DNA of 64,000 nt from Ferrovibrio sp046294345 (GTDB taxonomy: Bacteria; Pseudomonadota; Alphaproteobacteria; Ferrovibrionales; Ferrovibrionaceae). Position 1 is the stretch's first letter. Each line of letters opens with the position of its first letter. Of this stretch, positions 27,822 to 35,970 are shown one piece after another. The position numbers and the translations under genes are program-made. The notes beneath the pieces were generated by a model that saw only the letters and a list, made by a program, of their open reading frames with translations, was not told the DNA's origin and did no database searches. The stretch covers positions 1 to 64,000 of the forward strand of contig JBKBJT010000006.1 in the NCBI GenBank assembly GCA_046294345.1, read 5' to 3'.

Positions 27822-28367
27822 ATGACCCTGCGTTTTTCCCGCCTGACGACGTTATCCGTGCTGGCCGTGCTGATCACGGCCGGGTTGCTGGCGGGCTGCA
27901 GCACCAAGCGGCCCAACCTGCCGCCCTGTCCGCGGGTTGGCATCCTTGGCGATGCGCAGAAGGCGACCCAGTTCCGCGACGGTCCCGGTCGCGACCTGAC
28001 CGACGTGACCTTCGAGACCCAGCTGCTCGACTATAACGGCGAGTGCAAATACGAAGACAAGCAGAGCGCGGTGGTGGTGACCTTCGTGCTGCAGGTGGCC
28101 GCCACTCTCGGGCCGGCTGCCAATGTTCCCGAGGCGCAGGTGCCGTATTTCGTCGCCATCGTCGACAAGCAGCAGAACGTGCTGTCCCGCGAGCGCTTCG
28201 TCGCCCGCGTGCCCTTCCGCGAGGGCCGTCGTCGCGTGGTGGTGGCCGAGGAGCTGGAACAGCGGATCCCGCTGGCCGACCGCCGCACCAGCGACATCGA
28301 AATCCTGATCGGCCTGGAAATGCCGCGCGACCAGCTGGAGAAGAACCGCCTGCAGCGCGGCTTCTGA
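27822..28367 (+). CDS. Predicted lipoprotein of unknown function
   Basis: A 181-residue protein with an N-terminal hydrophobic span and a lipobox LLAGC at about residues 23-27, so it is probably lipidated. The mature part is rich in beta-strand-forming sequence (SAVVVTFVLQVAATLGP, PYFVAIVDKQ) and ends charged. I do not recognise the family with certainty; short lipoproteins of this shape occur widely in alphaproteobacteria. The ATG at 27822 was chosen to place the lipobox correctly. Followed 12 bp later by the YeiH-type gene. Confidence 0.72.
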   Translation: MTLRFSRLTTLSVLAVLITAGLLAGCSTKRPNLPPCPRVGILGDAQKATQFRDGPGRDLTDVTFETQLLDYNGECKYEDKQSAVVVTFVLQVAATLGPAANVPEAQVPYFVAIVDKQQNVLSRERFVARVPFREGRRRVVVAEELEQRIPLADRRTSDIEILIGLEMPRDQLEKNRLQRGF

Positions 28368-28379
28368 CCGGCTTCCCTC

Positions 28380-29363
28380 ATGGAGCGATTACGGCGTCCT
28401 TTGCCTGGCCTGACGGTGGCGGTCACCGTCGCGCTGGCGGTCGGGTTCATCGCCGACCATTACGGCGGGCCACCTTTCCTGCTCGCCCTGCTGCTGGGCA
28501 TGGCCTTCAATTTTCTCAGTGCCGATGCCCGCGTGCGTCCCGGTATCGACCTGGCCGCGCGCAGCGTGCTGCGTATCGGCGTGGCCCTGCTGGGCATTCG
28601 CATCACATTCGACCGTATCGCCGATCTTGGCCCGGTGCCGGTGCTGCTGGCCGTCTGCGGCGTGGTGGTGGCGCTCGGCAGCGGACTGCTGCTGGCGCGG
28701 CTGGCCGGGCGGTCTTCAGCAGAGGGCGTGCTGTCCGGCGGTGCGGTCGGCATCTGCGGCGCTTCGGCGGCGATGGCGATTTCCGCCGCCCTGCCGCGTT
28801 CGCCGCAATCCGAACGCCTGACGCTGCTGACTGTGATCGGCGTGACGGCGCTCTCCACGCTTGCGATGATCATTTATCCGCTGCTGGCCAAGACGCTGGG
28901 CCTGGATGAAACCGCCGCCGGTGTGCTGTTCGGCGCCACCATCCATGATGTGGCCCAGGTGCTGGGCGCCGGTCTGACCGTGTCGCCCCAGGCCGGCGAT
29001 GTGGCGACCTTTGTCAAACTGGTGCGGGTGGCCTGCCTGCTGCCGGTCGTGGTGATGGTCGGCTGGGCCTTCCGCGCCGCAGGCGAAGGCCAGGCGGCGC
29101 AGAGTCAGCCCCTCCTGCCGCATTTCCTGATCGGCTTCGTGGCGCTGGTCGTTCTGGGTAGCGTGGTGAACCTGCCGGCGCTGGTGGTGAACGGCGTTTC
29201 GGAAGTATCGCGCTGGTGCCTGCTGGTGGCGATCTCGGCGCTGGGCGTGAAGACCTCGTTCGCCGAACTTTTCGCCCTGGGCTGGAAGCCGCTGGTGCTG
29301 ATCCTGGCCGAGACCGTGATCCTGCTCGGCTTCGTGCTCCTGGGCCTGCTGATCCTGCTCTAG
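28380..29363 (+). CDS. YeiH/UPF0324 family membrane protein (putative sulfate/anion exporter family)
   Basis: A 327-residue protein with about ten hydrophobic segments. The family signature is the LLGMAFNFLS stretch, GGAVGICGASAAMAISA and GATIHDVAQVLGAG. Substrate is unproven; the family is annotated as putative sulfate exporters. Its stop overlaps the convergent HxlR gene by 4 bp. It begins 12 bp after the lipoprotein gene, so the two may form one unit. Confidence 0.88.
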   Translation: MERLRRPLPGLTVAVTVALAVGFIADHYGGPPFLLALLLGMAFNFLSADARVRPGIDLAARSVLRIGVALLGIRITFDRIADLGPVPVLLAVCGVVVALGSGLLLARLAGRSSAEGVLSGGAVGICGASAAMAISAALPRSPQSERLTLLTVIGVTALSTLAMIIYPLLAKTLGLDETAAGVLFGATIHDVAQVLGAGLTVSPQAGDVATFVKLVRVACLLPVVVMVGWAFRAAGEGQAAQSQPLLPHFLIGFVALVVLGSVVNLPALVVNGVSEVSRWCLLVAISALGVKTSFAELFALGWKPLVLILAETVILLGFVLLGLLILL

Positions 29364-29683
29364 GTACGGCCTTTCGCCCAATCCTCGGCCCAGTCATTCA
29401 GCGCCAGCAGCGTGGGCATCAGCGCCCGGGCCGGTGCGGTCAGGGCATAACCCTCGCCCTCGTGGTCCAGCAATCCTCCTTCGCGCAGGTCTTTCAGCCG
29501 CTGCTGCAGCACGCTGGGCGAGATGTCGCCGCAGGCGGCCTGCAGGGCGCGGAAGGTCAGGGGGCTGTCCCGCAATTCCCACAGCACGCGCAGGCTCCAG
29601 CGGCGGCCGAGCAGGTCCAGCACGGCCATGATCGGGCGGCCGGTGGCGGAACCGCGGACAGGCCGACGGGGCGAAGTTGGCAT
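29360..29683 (-). CDS. HxlR family winged-helix regulator
   Basis: A 107-residue MarR-like regulator of the HxlR group. The DNA-binding core is seen in LLGRRWSLRVLWELRDSPLTFRALQ (read in segments) and ISPSVLQQRLKDLREGGLL. No cysteine is placed as in redox-sensing YodB/HypR; the only cysteine is in ALQAACGDIS. A longer start at 29719 exists, but the ATG at 29683 has GAGGT at the right spacing and leaves the palindromes upstream free. It is divergent from the carboxymuconolactone-decarboxylase-like gene, its likely target. Confidence 0.87.
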   Translation of the reverse strand: MPTSPRRPVRGSATGRPIMAVLDLLGRRWSLRVLWELRDSPLTFRALQAACGDISPSVLQQRLKDLREGGLLDHEGEGYALTAPARALMPTLLALNDWAEDWAKGRT

Positions 29684-29703
29684 GCGGACCTCACACGGGG
29701 CTT

Positions 29704-29748
29704 GCGCTACGAATTTCATAGCGCTATGTTGCTACTGAATTAGTAGCA
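29704..29748. promoter_or_regulatory. Palindromic operator region between hxlR and CMD gene
   Basis: Contains a perfect inverted repeat TGCTACT-GAATT-AGTAGCA at 29730-29748 and a second, ATAGCGCTAT, at 29718-29727, nested in GCGCTA...TAGCGC (29704-29724). ACT/AGT half-sites are typical of HxlR-family operators, so autoregulation and control of the divergent gene are inferred. Confidence 0.7.
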
Positions 29749-29767
29749 TATTGGAGAAGCTTCCGCC

Positions 29768-30316
29768 ATGCCCCGCCTCAACCCCCTGGCGCCGCCCTAT
29801 TCCGCCGAGGCCGCCGCCGCCCTGGCGCAGATGCCGGCCGATATCGCCCTGTTCCGCACGGTGGCCCATAACCCGCGCGTGCTGACACGCTGGAAGGAGG
29901 GCGGGCTGCTGGATAAGGGCTCGATCACCCTGCGGCAGCGTGAACTGGTGATCCTGCGCACCACGGCCCTGCTGAAGGCGGAATACGAATGGGGCGTGCA
30001 TGTCGCCTTCTTTGCCGCCAAGGCCGGCTTCACGCCGGCCGACATCGCCGCCACGGTGCATGGCCAGGCCAGCAGCTGGCAGGGCGAGGAAGCCATGCTG
30101 ATCAGGCTGGTGGGTGCGCTGGTGCACAATGCCGCCATCGACGATGTCCTGTGGCGCGAGGCCAGCGTTTATTTCGATGCCGCGCAGATGGTGGAGATCA
30201 TCTCGCTGGTAGGCTTTTACCACATGGTCTCGTTCATGGTGAACGCGACCGGCGTGGCAAGGGAACCCGGCACCCCGGCTTTTCCGTCACGAGACGAGGC
30301 GGCTGTGGCTCAGTAG
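29768..30316 (+). CDS. Carboxymuconolactone decarboxylase family protein lacking the CxxC
   Basis: A 182-residue AhpD-like-fold protein. LRQRELVILRTTALLKAEYEWGVH (read in segments) is the family's helix pair; in AhpD-type peroxidases this region holds a CxxC, here replaced by EYEW, so a thiol peroxidase role is unlikely. The family includes carboxymuconolactone decarboxylases and many uncharacterised oxidative-stress proteins. GGAG lies 10 bp before the ATG. Divergent from hxlR, and its 3' end overlaps the opposing GGT-family gene by 7 bp. Confidence 0.85.
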   Translation: MPRLNPLAPPYSAEAAAALAQMPADIALFRTVAHNPRVLTRWKEGGLLDKGSITLRQRELVILRTTALLKAEYEWGVHVAFFAAKAGFTPADIAATVHGQASSWQGEEAMLIRLVGALVHNAAIDDVLWREASVYFDAAQMVEIISLVGFYHMVSFMVNATGVAREPGTPAFPSRDEAAVAQ

Positions 30317-31914
30317 GCCAGCGCGCAGCCGTCCTTGCGCGGATCCGAGCCGGCCTGCAGCACGCCATTGGTGCGGTCGATCATGATGGCCTGGCCGCCG
30401 CCATGGGGCATCTCGGCCATCTTGATCTCGTGGCCCAGCGCGGCGAGGCCTTTGAGCACGTCCTCGCGGATGCCGCGTTCGGCCTCGAAGCGGTTCATCT
30501 GATAGAAGCCGCGGGCGCAGTCGATCGCCTCCTGCACGTTCATCCCGAAATCGAGGATGTTGGTCAGCACATGCGACTGCCCGACCGGCTGGAAGCCGCC
30601 GCCCATCACACCGAAGCACAGCCAGGGCTTGCCATCCTTCATCGCCATGGCGGGGATGATGGTGTGCAGCGGCCGCTTGTGCGGGGCCACGCAGTTGGGA
30701 TGCGCCGGATCGACGCGGAAACCGGCACCGCGATTCTGCAGCAGCACGCCGGTCTTCGGGCTGCTCAGGCCGGTGCCGTAGGGCCAGAACAGCGAGTTGA
30801 TGAAAGAGCAGGCATTGCCCTTGTCGTCGACCACGCTGATATAGACGGTGTCGCGATAGGTGGTGCCGCCAGCGGCGCCCAGCACCGGCATCGCCTTCTT
30901 CAGGTCGATGCGGCTGCGCAATTCATCGGCGAAACTTGCGGACAGAATCTTCTCGACGGGCACATCGGCAAAGGCGGGATCGGCCACGTAGGCGTCGCGC
31001 GCCTGGAATGCGAGCCGCGTGGCTTCCGCCTCGATATGGAAACGCTCGATGCCCACCGGATCGTATTTGCTCAAATCAAAGCCGCTCAGGATATTGAGCA
31101 TCAGCAGAGTGGTGATGCCGACGCCGTTGGGCGGGATTTCCAGCAGTTCGACGCCGCGATAGGTCGTGCTGATCGGATCGACCCAGAAGGCTTCCTGGGT
31201 GGCGAAATCCTCCAGCGCGTGGGTGCCGCCCAGACCGCGGAGGTATTCCACCATGTCCTCGGCGACCCAGCCGGTATAGAATCCGTCGCGGCCCCTGGCG
31301 GCGATCTCCCGGAAGACTTTGGCATGCTCGGGCTGGCGGAACACCTCGCCGGCTTTGGGGGGGCGGCCGTCCTTCAGCCACATGCGTGCCGTGTTGGCAT
31401 CGGCCTTCAGCTTGGCCTCGTTGCGGCCCCAGTCGGTGGCGACGCGTTCGGTAACCGGAAAGCCTTCCTCGGCATGGCGGATGGCGGGCTGCAGCAGATC
31501 TGCCAGCGGCATGCTGCCGAAGCGGGCATTCAGCTTGCTCCAGGCATCGACGGCGCCAGGGATGGTGACGGCATGCACCGAGGTGAGGTCGATCTGCTTG
31601 ATGCCCTGCCTCAGCAGATGATCGGCGCTCAGGCCCTTGGGCGCGCGGCCGGACCCGTTCAGGCCATAAACCTTCCCACCGGCGCCCAGGTCGGTGCCGG
31701 CCGGCGCATAGAGCACAAAATTGTCGCCGCCGATGCCGGTCGAACCCGGCTCGACCACGCATTGCACGGCGCAGGCGGCGATCGCGGCATCGGTGGCGTT
31801 GCCGCCGCGTCGCAGGATTTCGATGGCGGTCTGCGTCGCGAGCGTGTGCGAGGTGGCGGCGGCGCCATGGCGGCCCATCACGACGGAACGGCCGGGCAGT
31901 TGCAGATCGCGCAT
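30310..31914 (-). CDS. Gamma-glutamyltransferase family Ntn-hydrolase, cytosolic
   Basis: A 534-residue GGT-fold protein. Self-cleavage would occur before the threonine in YRDTVYISVVDDKGNA, giving large and small subunits; GVMGGGFQPVGQSHVLTNI is the small-subunit glycine motif. There is no signal peptide, unlike secreted glutathione hydrolases, so it could act on internal gamma-glutamyl or amide substrates; the oxamate amidohydrolase HpxW group is of this type. Substrate unknown. The ATG at 31914 is preceded by a weak site. Confidence 0.86.
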   Translation of the reverse strand: MRDLQLPGRSVVMGRHGAAATSHTLATQTAIEILRRGGNATDAAIAACAVQCVVEPGSTGIGGDNFVLYAPAGTDLGAGGKVYGLNGSGRAPKGLSADHLLRQGIKQIDLTSVHAVTIPGAVDAWSKLNARFGSMPLADLLQPAIRHAEEGFPVTERVATDWGRNEAKLKADANTARMWLKDGRPPKAGEVFRQPEHAKVFREIAARGRDGFYTGWVAEDMVEYLRGLGGTHALEDFATQEAFWVDPISTTYRGVELLEIPPNGVGITTLLMLNILSGFDLSKYDPVGIERFHIEAEATRLAFQARDAYVADPAFADVPVEKILSASFADELRSRIDLKKAMPVLGAAGGTTYRDTVYISVVDDKGNACSFINSLFWPYGTGLSSPKTGVLLQNRGAGFRVDPAHPNCVAPHKRPLHTIIPAMAMKDGKPWLCFGVMGGGFQPVGQSHVLTNILDFGMNVQEAIDCARGFYQMNRFEAERGIREDVLKGLAALGHEIKMAEMPHGGGQAIMIDRTNGVLQAGSDPRKDGCALAY

Positions 31915-32007
31915 CGGAATAGTCCTGGACTCTGTTGTGGTGGCGAAAGCCTACACCAGGGTCATCCGCATGCGACAGAGTTTGCGCTCAGACTTCGTCG
32001 CCCATTT

Positions 32008-32039
32008 TAGATTTCATCCCGTCTAGATTTCATCGCGTC
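32008..32039. repeat. 16-bp tandem duplication at the end of the fused monooxygenase gene
   Basis: TAGATTTCATCcCGTC occurs twice in a row (32008-32023 and 32024-32039) with one difference. The gene's stop codon lies at the repeat junction, so the last residues (RRDEI) are echoed just past the stop in a shifted frame. Confidence 0.8.
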
Positions 32040-34362
32040 GCGCGCGCTGCTTGGCGAAGGCATCGGCTGCCCGCGCTTCCTCGCGTTCGCGGCTGCGCAA
32101 TTGGTACCATTGGTCCCGGCCGGCTTCGTATTGCACTGGCCATGCTGCGCCGCGCCAATCGTAATCGGCGGCTGCATGCAGGGTGAAATACGGATCGGCC
32201 AGATGCGGTCGGGCCAGGGCGCAGAGATCGGCGCGGCCGGAGGCGACGATGGTGTTGACCTGGTCGGCCGTGGTGATGGCGCCGACCGCGATGGTGGCGA
32301 TGCCGGCTTCCTGGCGGATCGCATCGGAAAACGGCGTCTGGAACATGCGGCCGTATTGCGGTTTGGCCTCGGTCGAGGTCTGGCCGGCCGAGACGTCGAC
32401 CAGGTCGCAGCCATGGGCCTTCAGCATCTTCGCAATCGCAACGGAATCCTCGACGCTCAGGCCGCGTTCGGGCACCCAGTCCACGGCCGAGATGCGCACC
32501 GACATCGGCCGGTCCTGCGGCCAGACCGCGCGCATGGCATCGAACACCTCCAGCGGGAAACGCATGCGGTTTTCCAGGCTGCCGCCATATTCATCCGTGC
32601 GGGTGTTGCTGAGCGGCGAGATGAAATTCGACAACAGATAGCCATGAGCCATGTGCAGTTCGACCAGGTCGAAGCCGGCTTCGATGGCAAGTTTCGTCGA
32701 TTGCACGAAATCGTCGCGCACGCGATCCATGTCGGTGCGGGTCATGGCCTTCGGCACCGGCCCGTCGGGCAGATACGGGATGGCCGAGGCCGACAGGATC
32801 GGCCAGGCCTGATCGGTCGGCAAAGGCCGGTCGTAACCGCCGGCCCAGGGCAGGCAGGTAGAGCCCTTGCGGCCGGCATGGGCCAGCTGGATGCCGATTT
32901 TGCCGCGGCTGTGGCCATGGACGAAATCGGTGATGCGGCGCCAGGCCTTTGCCTGTTCCGCATTCCACAATCCGGTGCAGCCCGGCGTGATGCGCGCCTC
33001 GGGCGCGATGTCGGTCATCTCGGTCAGGATCAGGCCGGCACCGCCGATGGCGCGGCTGCCCAGATGCACAAGCGTCCAGTCGTTGGGCAGGCCATCCTCG
33101 GCCGAGTACTGGCACATGGGCGAAACCACGACGCGGTTCTCCAGCGTCAGGCCGCGCAGGCGGAAGGGGGTGAACATCGGCGGCGGACTGGCGCCGGCGG
33201 GCAGGGAAGTGCCCGCTTCGCGCGCGGCCTTTTCGGCGAACCAGCGGTCGATCTGGGCAATGAAGCCGGGATCGCGCAGGCGCAGGTTGTCGTAGGTCAC
33301 GCGCTTGGAGCGCGAGAGCAGGCTGAGCGCCAGCTGGATCGGCTCGAAGCCGCGATAACGCTCGGTGTGTTCGAACCATTCCAGCGAGACCTGGGCGGCA
33401 TGCTGCAGGATCGAGACTTCGGTCAGGCGGGCATCCTCAAAAGCCTTCAATGCGGTGGGCAGATCCGGATGGCCGGCATGCAGGGCGCGATTCAGCGCGA
33501 TCGCATCCTCCATCGCCAGCTTGGTGCCCGAACCGATCGAGAAATGCGCCGTGTGTACGGCATCGCCGATGATCACGACGTTATCGTGAACCCAGCGCTC
33601 GCATTTGATGGTGGGAAAGGTACGCCAGATCGAGCGATTGCTGAGCAGCCGGTGGCCCTTCAGGTGCTTCGCGAACAGGCTTTCGCAATAGGCGATGGTG
33701 TCGGTCTCGCTGGCCTGATCCAGGCCGGCGCGACGCCAGGTCTCCTCCGTCGTCTCCACGATGAAGGTCGAAAGCCCTTCCTCGAAGCGATAGGCATGCA
33801 CCTGGAACAGACCATGCTGGTTGGCTTCGAAAATGAAGGTGAAGGTATCGAGCGGCAGGCTCGTGCCGAGCCAGACGAATTTGTTGCGTCGCCAGTCCAT
33901 GCTGGGCCGGAAGCGGTCTTTCCAGGTTTCACGCACCTGGCTATTGATGCCATCGGCGCCGATCAGCAGGTCGCAGTCGCGCCGCAGGATTTCGAAATCC
34001 TTCTGCTCAGAACCGAATTCCAGCCGGATGCCCTCGGCGGCACAACGGGCCTGCAGGATCTGCAGCAGGCGTTTGCGCGACAGGCCGCAGAAGCCATGGC
34101 CGCCCGAGCGGATGGTTTCGCCGCCGGCCACCACGTCGATTTCGGTCCAATAGGCGAAGTTCTGGCGGATCGCCTCGTAGGTGCCGGCATCCTCGGCCAG
34201 GAACTGGTTCAGCGTCTCGTCGGAAAAGACGACGCCGAAACCGAACGTATCGTCGGGCTGGTTGCGTTCGTAGATGGTGATCTCGTGGCGGTTGTCCGCC
34301 TTTTTCATGAGCAGGGCGAGGTAAAGGCCAGCCGGTCCGCCGCCGACGATCGTGACGCGCAT
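32023..34362 (-). CDS. Bifunctional salicylyl-CoA 5-hydroxylase / 2-aminobenzoyl-CoA monooxygenase-reductase type enzyme
   Basis: A 779-residue fusion of a class A FAD monooxygenase (about 1-390) and an old-yellow-enzyme-type flavin oxidoreductase (about 405-770). The first half shows GGGPAGLYLALL, the central LLIGADGINSQVR and the FAD motif GDAVHTAHFSIGSGTKLAMED. The second half begins FTPFRLRGLTLENR and has QLAHAGRKGS and HMAHGYLLSNF. Known enzymes with this layout hydroxylate and reduce CoA-activated salicylate or anthranilate. The ATG at 34362 has GGGGGAG upstream; a much longer frame is open but non-coding. No CoA ligase or other pathway gene is adjacent, so the substrate is undecided. 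Confidence 0.88.
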   Translation of the reverse strand: MRVTIVGGGPAGLYLALLMKKADNRHEITIYERNQPDDTFGFGVVFSDETLNQFLAEDAGTYEAIRQNFAYWTEIDVVAGGETIRSGGHGFCGLSRKRLLQILQARCAAEGIRLEFGSEQKDFEILRRDCDLLIGADGINSQVRETWKDRFRPSMDWRRNKFVWLGTSLPLDTFTFIFEANQHGLFQVHAYRFEEGLSTFIVETTEETWRRAGLDQASETDTIAYCESLFAKHLKGHRLLSNRSIWRTFPTIKCERWVHDNVVIIGDAVHTAHFSIGSGTKLAMEDAIALNRALHAGHPDLPTALKAFEDARLTEVSILQHAAQVSLEWFEHTERYRGFEPIQLALSLLSRSKRVTYDNLRLRDPGFIAQIDRWFAEKAAREAGTSLPAGASPPPMFTPFRLRGLTLENRVVVSPMCQYSAEDGLPNDWTLVHLGSRAIGGAGLILTEMTDIAPEARITPGCTGLWNAEQAKAWRRITDFVHGHSRGKIGIQLAHAGRKGSTCLPWAGGYDRPLPTDQAWPILSASAIPYLPDGPVPKAMTRTDMDRVRDDFVQSTKLAIEAGFDLVELHMAHGYLLSNFISPLSNTRTDEYGGSLENRMRFPLEVFDAMRAVWPQDRPMSVRISAVDWVPERGLSVEDSVAIAKMLKAHGCDLVDVSAGQTSTEAKPQYGRMFQTPFSDAIRQEAGIATIAVGAITTADQVNTIVASGRADLCALARPHLADPYFTLHAAADYDWRGAAWPVQYEAGRDQWYQLRSREREEARAADAFAKQRARRDEI

Positions 34363-34424
34363 GGGTTCTCCCCCGTCTGATCGGCGGCGCAGCCGGTATG
34401 GGGCCGCCAGAGATCTTCGCGGAG

Positions 34425-34444
34425 ATATTTTATATTTAAAATAT
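34425..34444. promoter_or_regulatory. A/T-rich palindrome upstream of the fused monooxygenase
   Basis: Perfect inverted repeat ATATTTTA-TATT-TAAAATAT, 63 bp upstream of the start codon, in an otherwise GC-rich region. It could be an operator, or promoter and T-tract of the neighbouring hairpin. Confidence 0.5.
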
Positions 34445-34445
34445 A

Positions 34446-34461
34446 TTCCGGCAAGCCGGAA
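34446..34461 (-). terminator. Hairpin after the membrane-protein gene
   Basis: TTCCGGC-AA-GCCGGAA is a perfect inverted repeat 12 bp after the stop of the minus-strand membrane-protein gene. On that strand it is followed by TATATTTTAAATATA, so it is a reasonable intrinsic terminator although the tail is not a pure T-run. Confidence 0.55.
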
Positions 34462-34472
34462 CGTTGCCGCGA

Positions 34473-35057
34473 TCAGCGGGCCTGGAAGGCTGTGATGCCG
34501 AAGCCGGCCAGGGCAAGCCCGAGGAAGATTTTTGCCAATGCCGCCGGCGGGGCCGGCAGGAAGCCCAGGTAGCGGTAACGCGCCAGTTCGGCCAGGGCCA
34601 TCGCCAGGGTCGCCAGCAGCAGCCAGCGGCCGGGAACCGGCCGGTAGCGCAGGCCGATCAGAGCAGCCAGCAGCAGGATGCCCAGCACGATCATCGGCAG
34701 GGGCAGCATTCCTATCGGCAGCCGGTCTGCCGCTACGGCAATCAGAATGGCGAGGCCGATGCCGGTGAACAGCGTCACGCGTTTGCTGCCCGGTGGGACG
34801 ATCAGGCTGAACACGGCGCCTAGGGCCAGACCGACCAGGCCGAGGCTGGCGGCCAGGTAGCGCAGGTCGCTTTCCAGCCCGACGAATGCCGACCACCCCA
34901 TGGCGGCCGCGAATTCGGCCCCGGCCACAGCCAGATACAGGACGGCTCCGGTGCCCCAGAACAGGGCGGCCGGCAGAGGGCTGCGACTGACCAGGACGAG
35001 GCAGGCGATGCCGCCGACCAGATAGAGGGCGTGGGCGATCAAGGCGATATCAGGCAT
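34473..35057 (-). CDS. Small multi-pass membrane protein of unknown function
   Basis: A 194-residue protein made almost entirely of hydrophobic helices (about six or seven), separated by short loops such as VPPGSKR and RYRPVPGR. I do not recognise a family and see no catalytic motif. The ATG at 35057 starts directly before the first helix; a longer frame to 35093 adds a polar stretch and is less likely. It stands alone between the fused monooxygenase and rpsT. Confidence 0.62.
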   Translation of the reverse strand: MPDIALIAHALYLVGGIACLVLVSRSPLPAALFWGTGAVLYLAVAGAEFAAAMGWSAFVGLESDLRYLAASLGLVGLALGAVFSLIVPPGSKRVTLFTGIGLAILIAVAADRLPIGMLPLPMIVLGILLLAALIGLRYRPVPGRWLLLATLAMALAELARYRYLGFLPAPPAALAKIFLGLALAGFGITAFQAR

Positions 35058-35196
35058 GGCGGCACTATGCCCGGCGGCATCCCTGCTCGGCAAGCCGAGC
35101 AGGAGAGATGGTGAAGGCGGGGCGGGGTCGCGAGAGGTGGCATGAGAGGCGGGAATTGGGCCAAAAAATCACTCTGAAACGAGACTTTCTGCGGGG

Positions 35197-35225
35197 TTGA
35201 CGCCTGACTGGGGCGGGGCTATAAC
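35197..35225 (+). promoter_or_regulatory. Sigma-70-type promoter of rpsT
   Basis: TTGACG (35197-35202) and TATAAC (35220-35225) are separated by exactly 17 bp, close to consensus, and lie 53 bp before the rpsT start. This is the clearest promoter in the window and suits a highly expressed ribosomal gene. Confidence 0.85.
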
Positions 35226-35278
35226 CCCCGCCTCGATTTACGCCGCAAGGCAATAGCAACTATCGGAAATCACAAGCT

Positions 35279-35542
35279 ATGGCTCAGCACAAGTCCGCGG
35301 AGAAGCGCGCCCGCCAGACCAAGAAGCGCACGGCCGTCAACCGCGCGCGGCGCAGCAAGGTCCGTACCGCCGTAAAGAAGCTCGAAACGGCGATTGCCAC
35401 CGGCGACAAGACCGCGGCTGCTGCTGCGCTGAAGGAAGCGCAGCCGGCCCTCGACAAGGGCGTGACCAAGGGTGCGGTGAAGTCGCGCACCGCTTCACGC
35501 AAGCTGTCGCGTCTGAACGCCCGCGTCAAAGCTATGGCTTGA
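35279..35542 (+). CDS. rpsT: 30S ribosomal protein S20
   Basis: An 87-residue, lysine/arginine-rich helical protein with the S20 N terminus MAQHKSAEKRARQTKKRTAVN and the C-terminal KSRTASRKLSRLNARVKA. It binds 16S rRNA early in small-subunit assembly. It has its own promoter and terminator, so it is an independent unit just upstream of the dnaA region, a common arrangement in alphaproteobacteria. Confidence 0.98.
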   Translation: MAQHKSAEKRARQTKKRTAVNRARRSKVRTAVKKLETAIATGDKTAAAAALKEAQPALDKGVTKGAVKSRTASRKLSRLNARVKAMA

Positions 35543-35587
35543 TCTGTCGCCGCGCGATGTCCGCGCGGGGCTGACAGGTATCGGTTC

Positions 35588-35628
35588 AAAAACATCGCCC
35601 GTCTGGTGACAGCGGGCGATGTTTTTTT
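35588..35628 (+). terminator. Intrinsic terminator of rpsT
   Basis: AAAAACATCGCCCG pairs with CGGGCGATGTTTTT across an 11-base loop, ending in seven T residues. A textbook rho-independent terminator 46 bp after the S20 stop. Confidence 0.93.
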
Positions 35629-35970
35629 ATGCGACTGCGAAGAGCTTCATCGCCTGTCTGCCTCGTTCGCGAACGTTTTCATCGAGGCGATTAGTCCGTG
35701 CGCTATACGCCCACGGCGACAATGCGCCGCTACAAGTTCCAATTCTGCAACAAGGAAAAATTTTTTTCGGGGAGTCTTCATCTGTCTGCTTGCGTGGCCA
35801 CGGCGATTTCCCTTTAATGCCCTTGCTGCCGCGCGACGAAGGGGATTGAAGATGCCCCGTGAAGCGCAAGAAAGCGCTCCGCGAACTGGGCGGACGACCT
35901 TCGGACAAGCGGCGGCGCGCGTGACGGACAAGATAGATTTTTAAACAATAAACGTGGCGCGAGGTTGGGG
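35629..35970. other. 342-bp gene-free, A/T-richer gap before the rhodanese gene
   Basis: No convincing gene. An open frame of 112 codons crosses it but has no family resemblance and starts inside the rpsT terminator. The stretch is visibly less GC-rich than its surroundings, with AAAAATTTTTTT near 35757 and TTTTTAAACAATAAA near 35938. I found no DnaA-box consensus (TTATCCACA) in it, so an origin is not supported. It probably holds the promoter for the rhodanese and dnaA. Confidence 0.5.

Noticed and set aside
35606..35944. 112-codon open frame between rpsT and the rhodanese gene
   Set aside because: It starts within the rpsT terminator, has no family resemblance and lacks a ribosome site.
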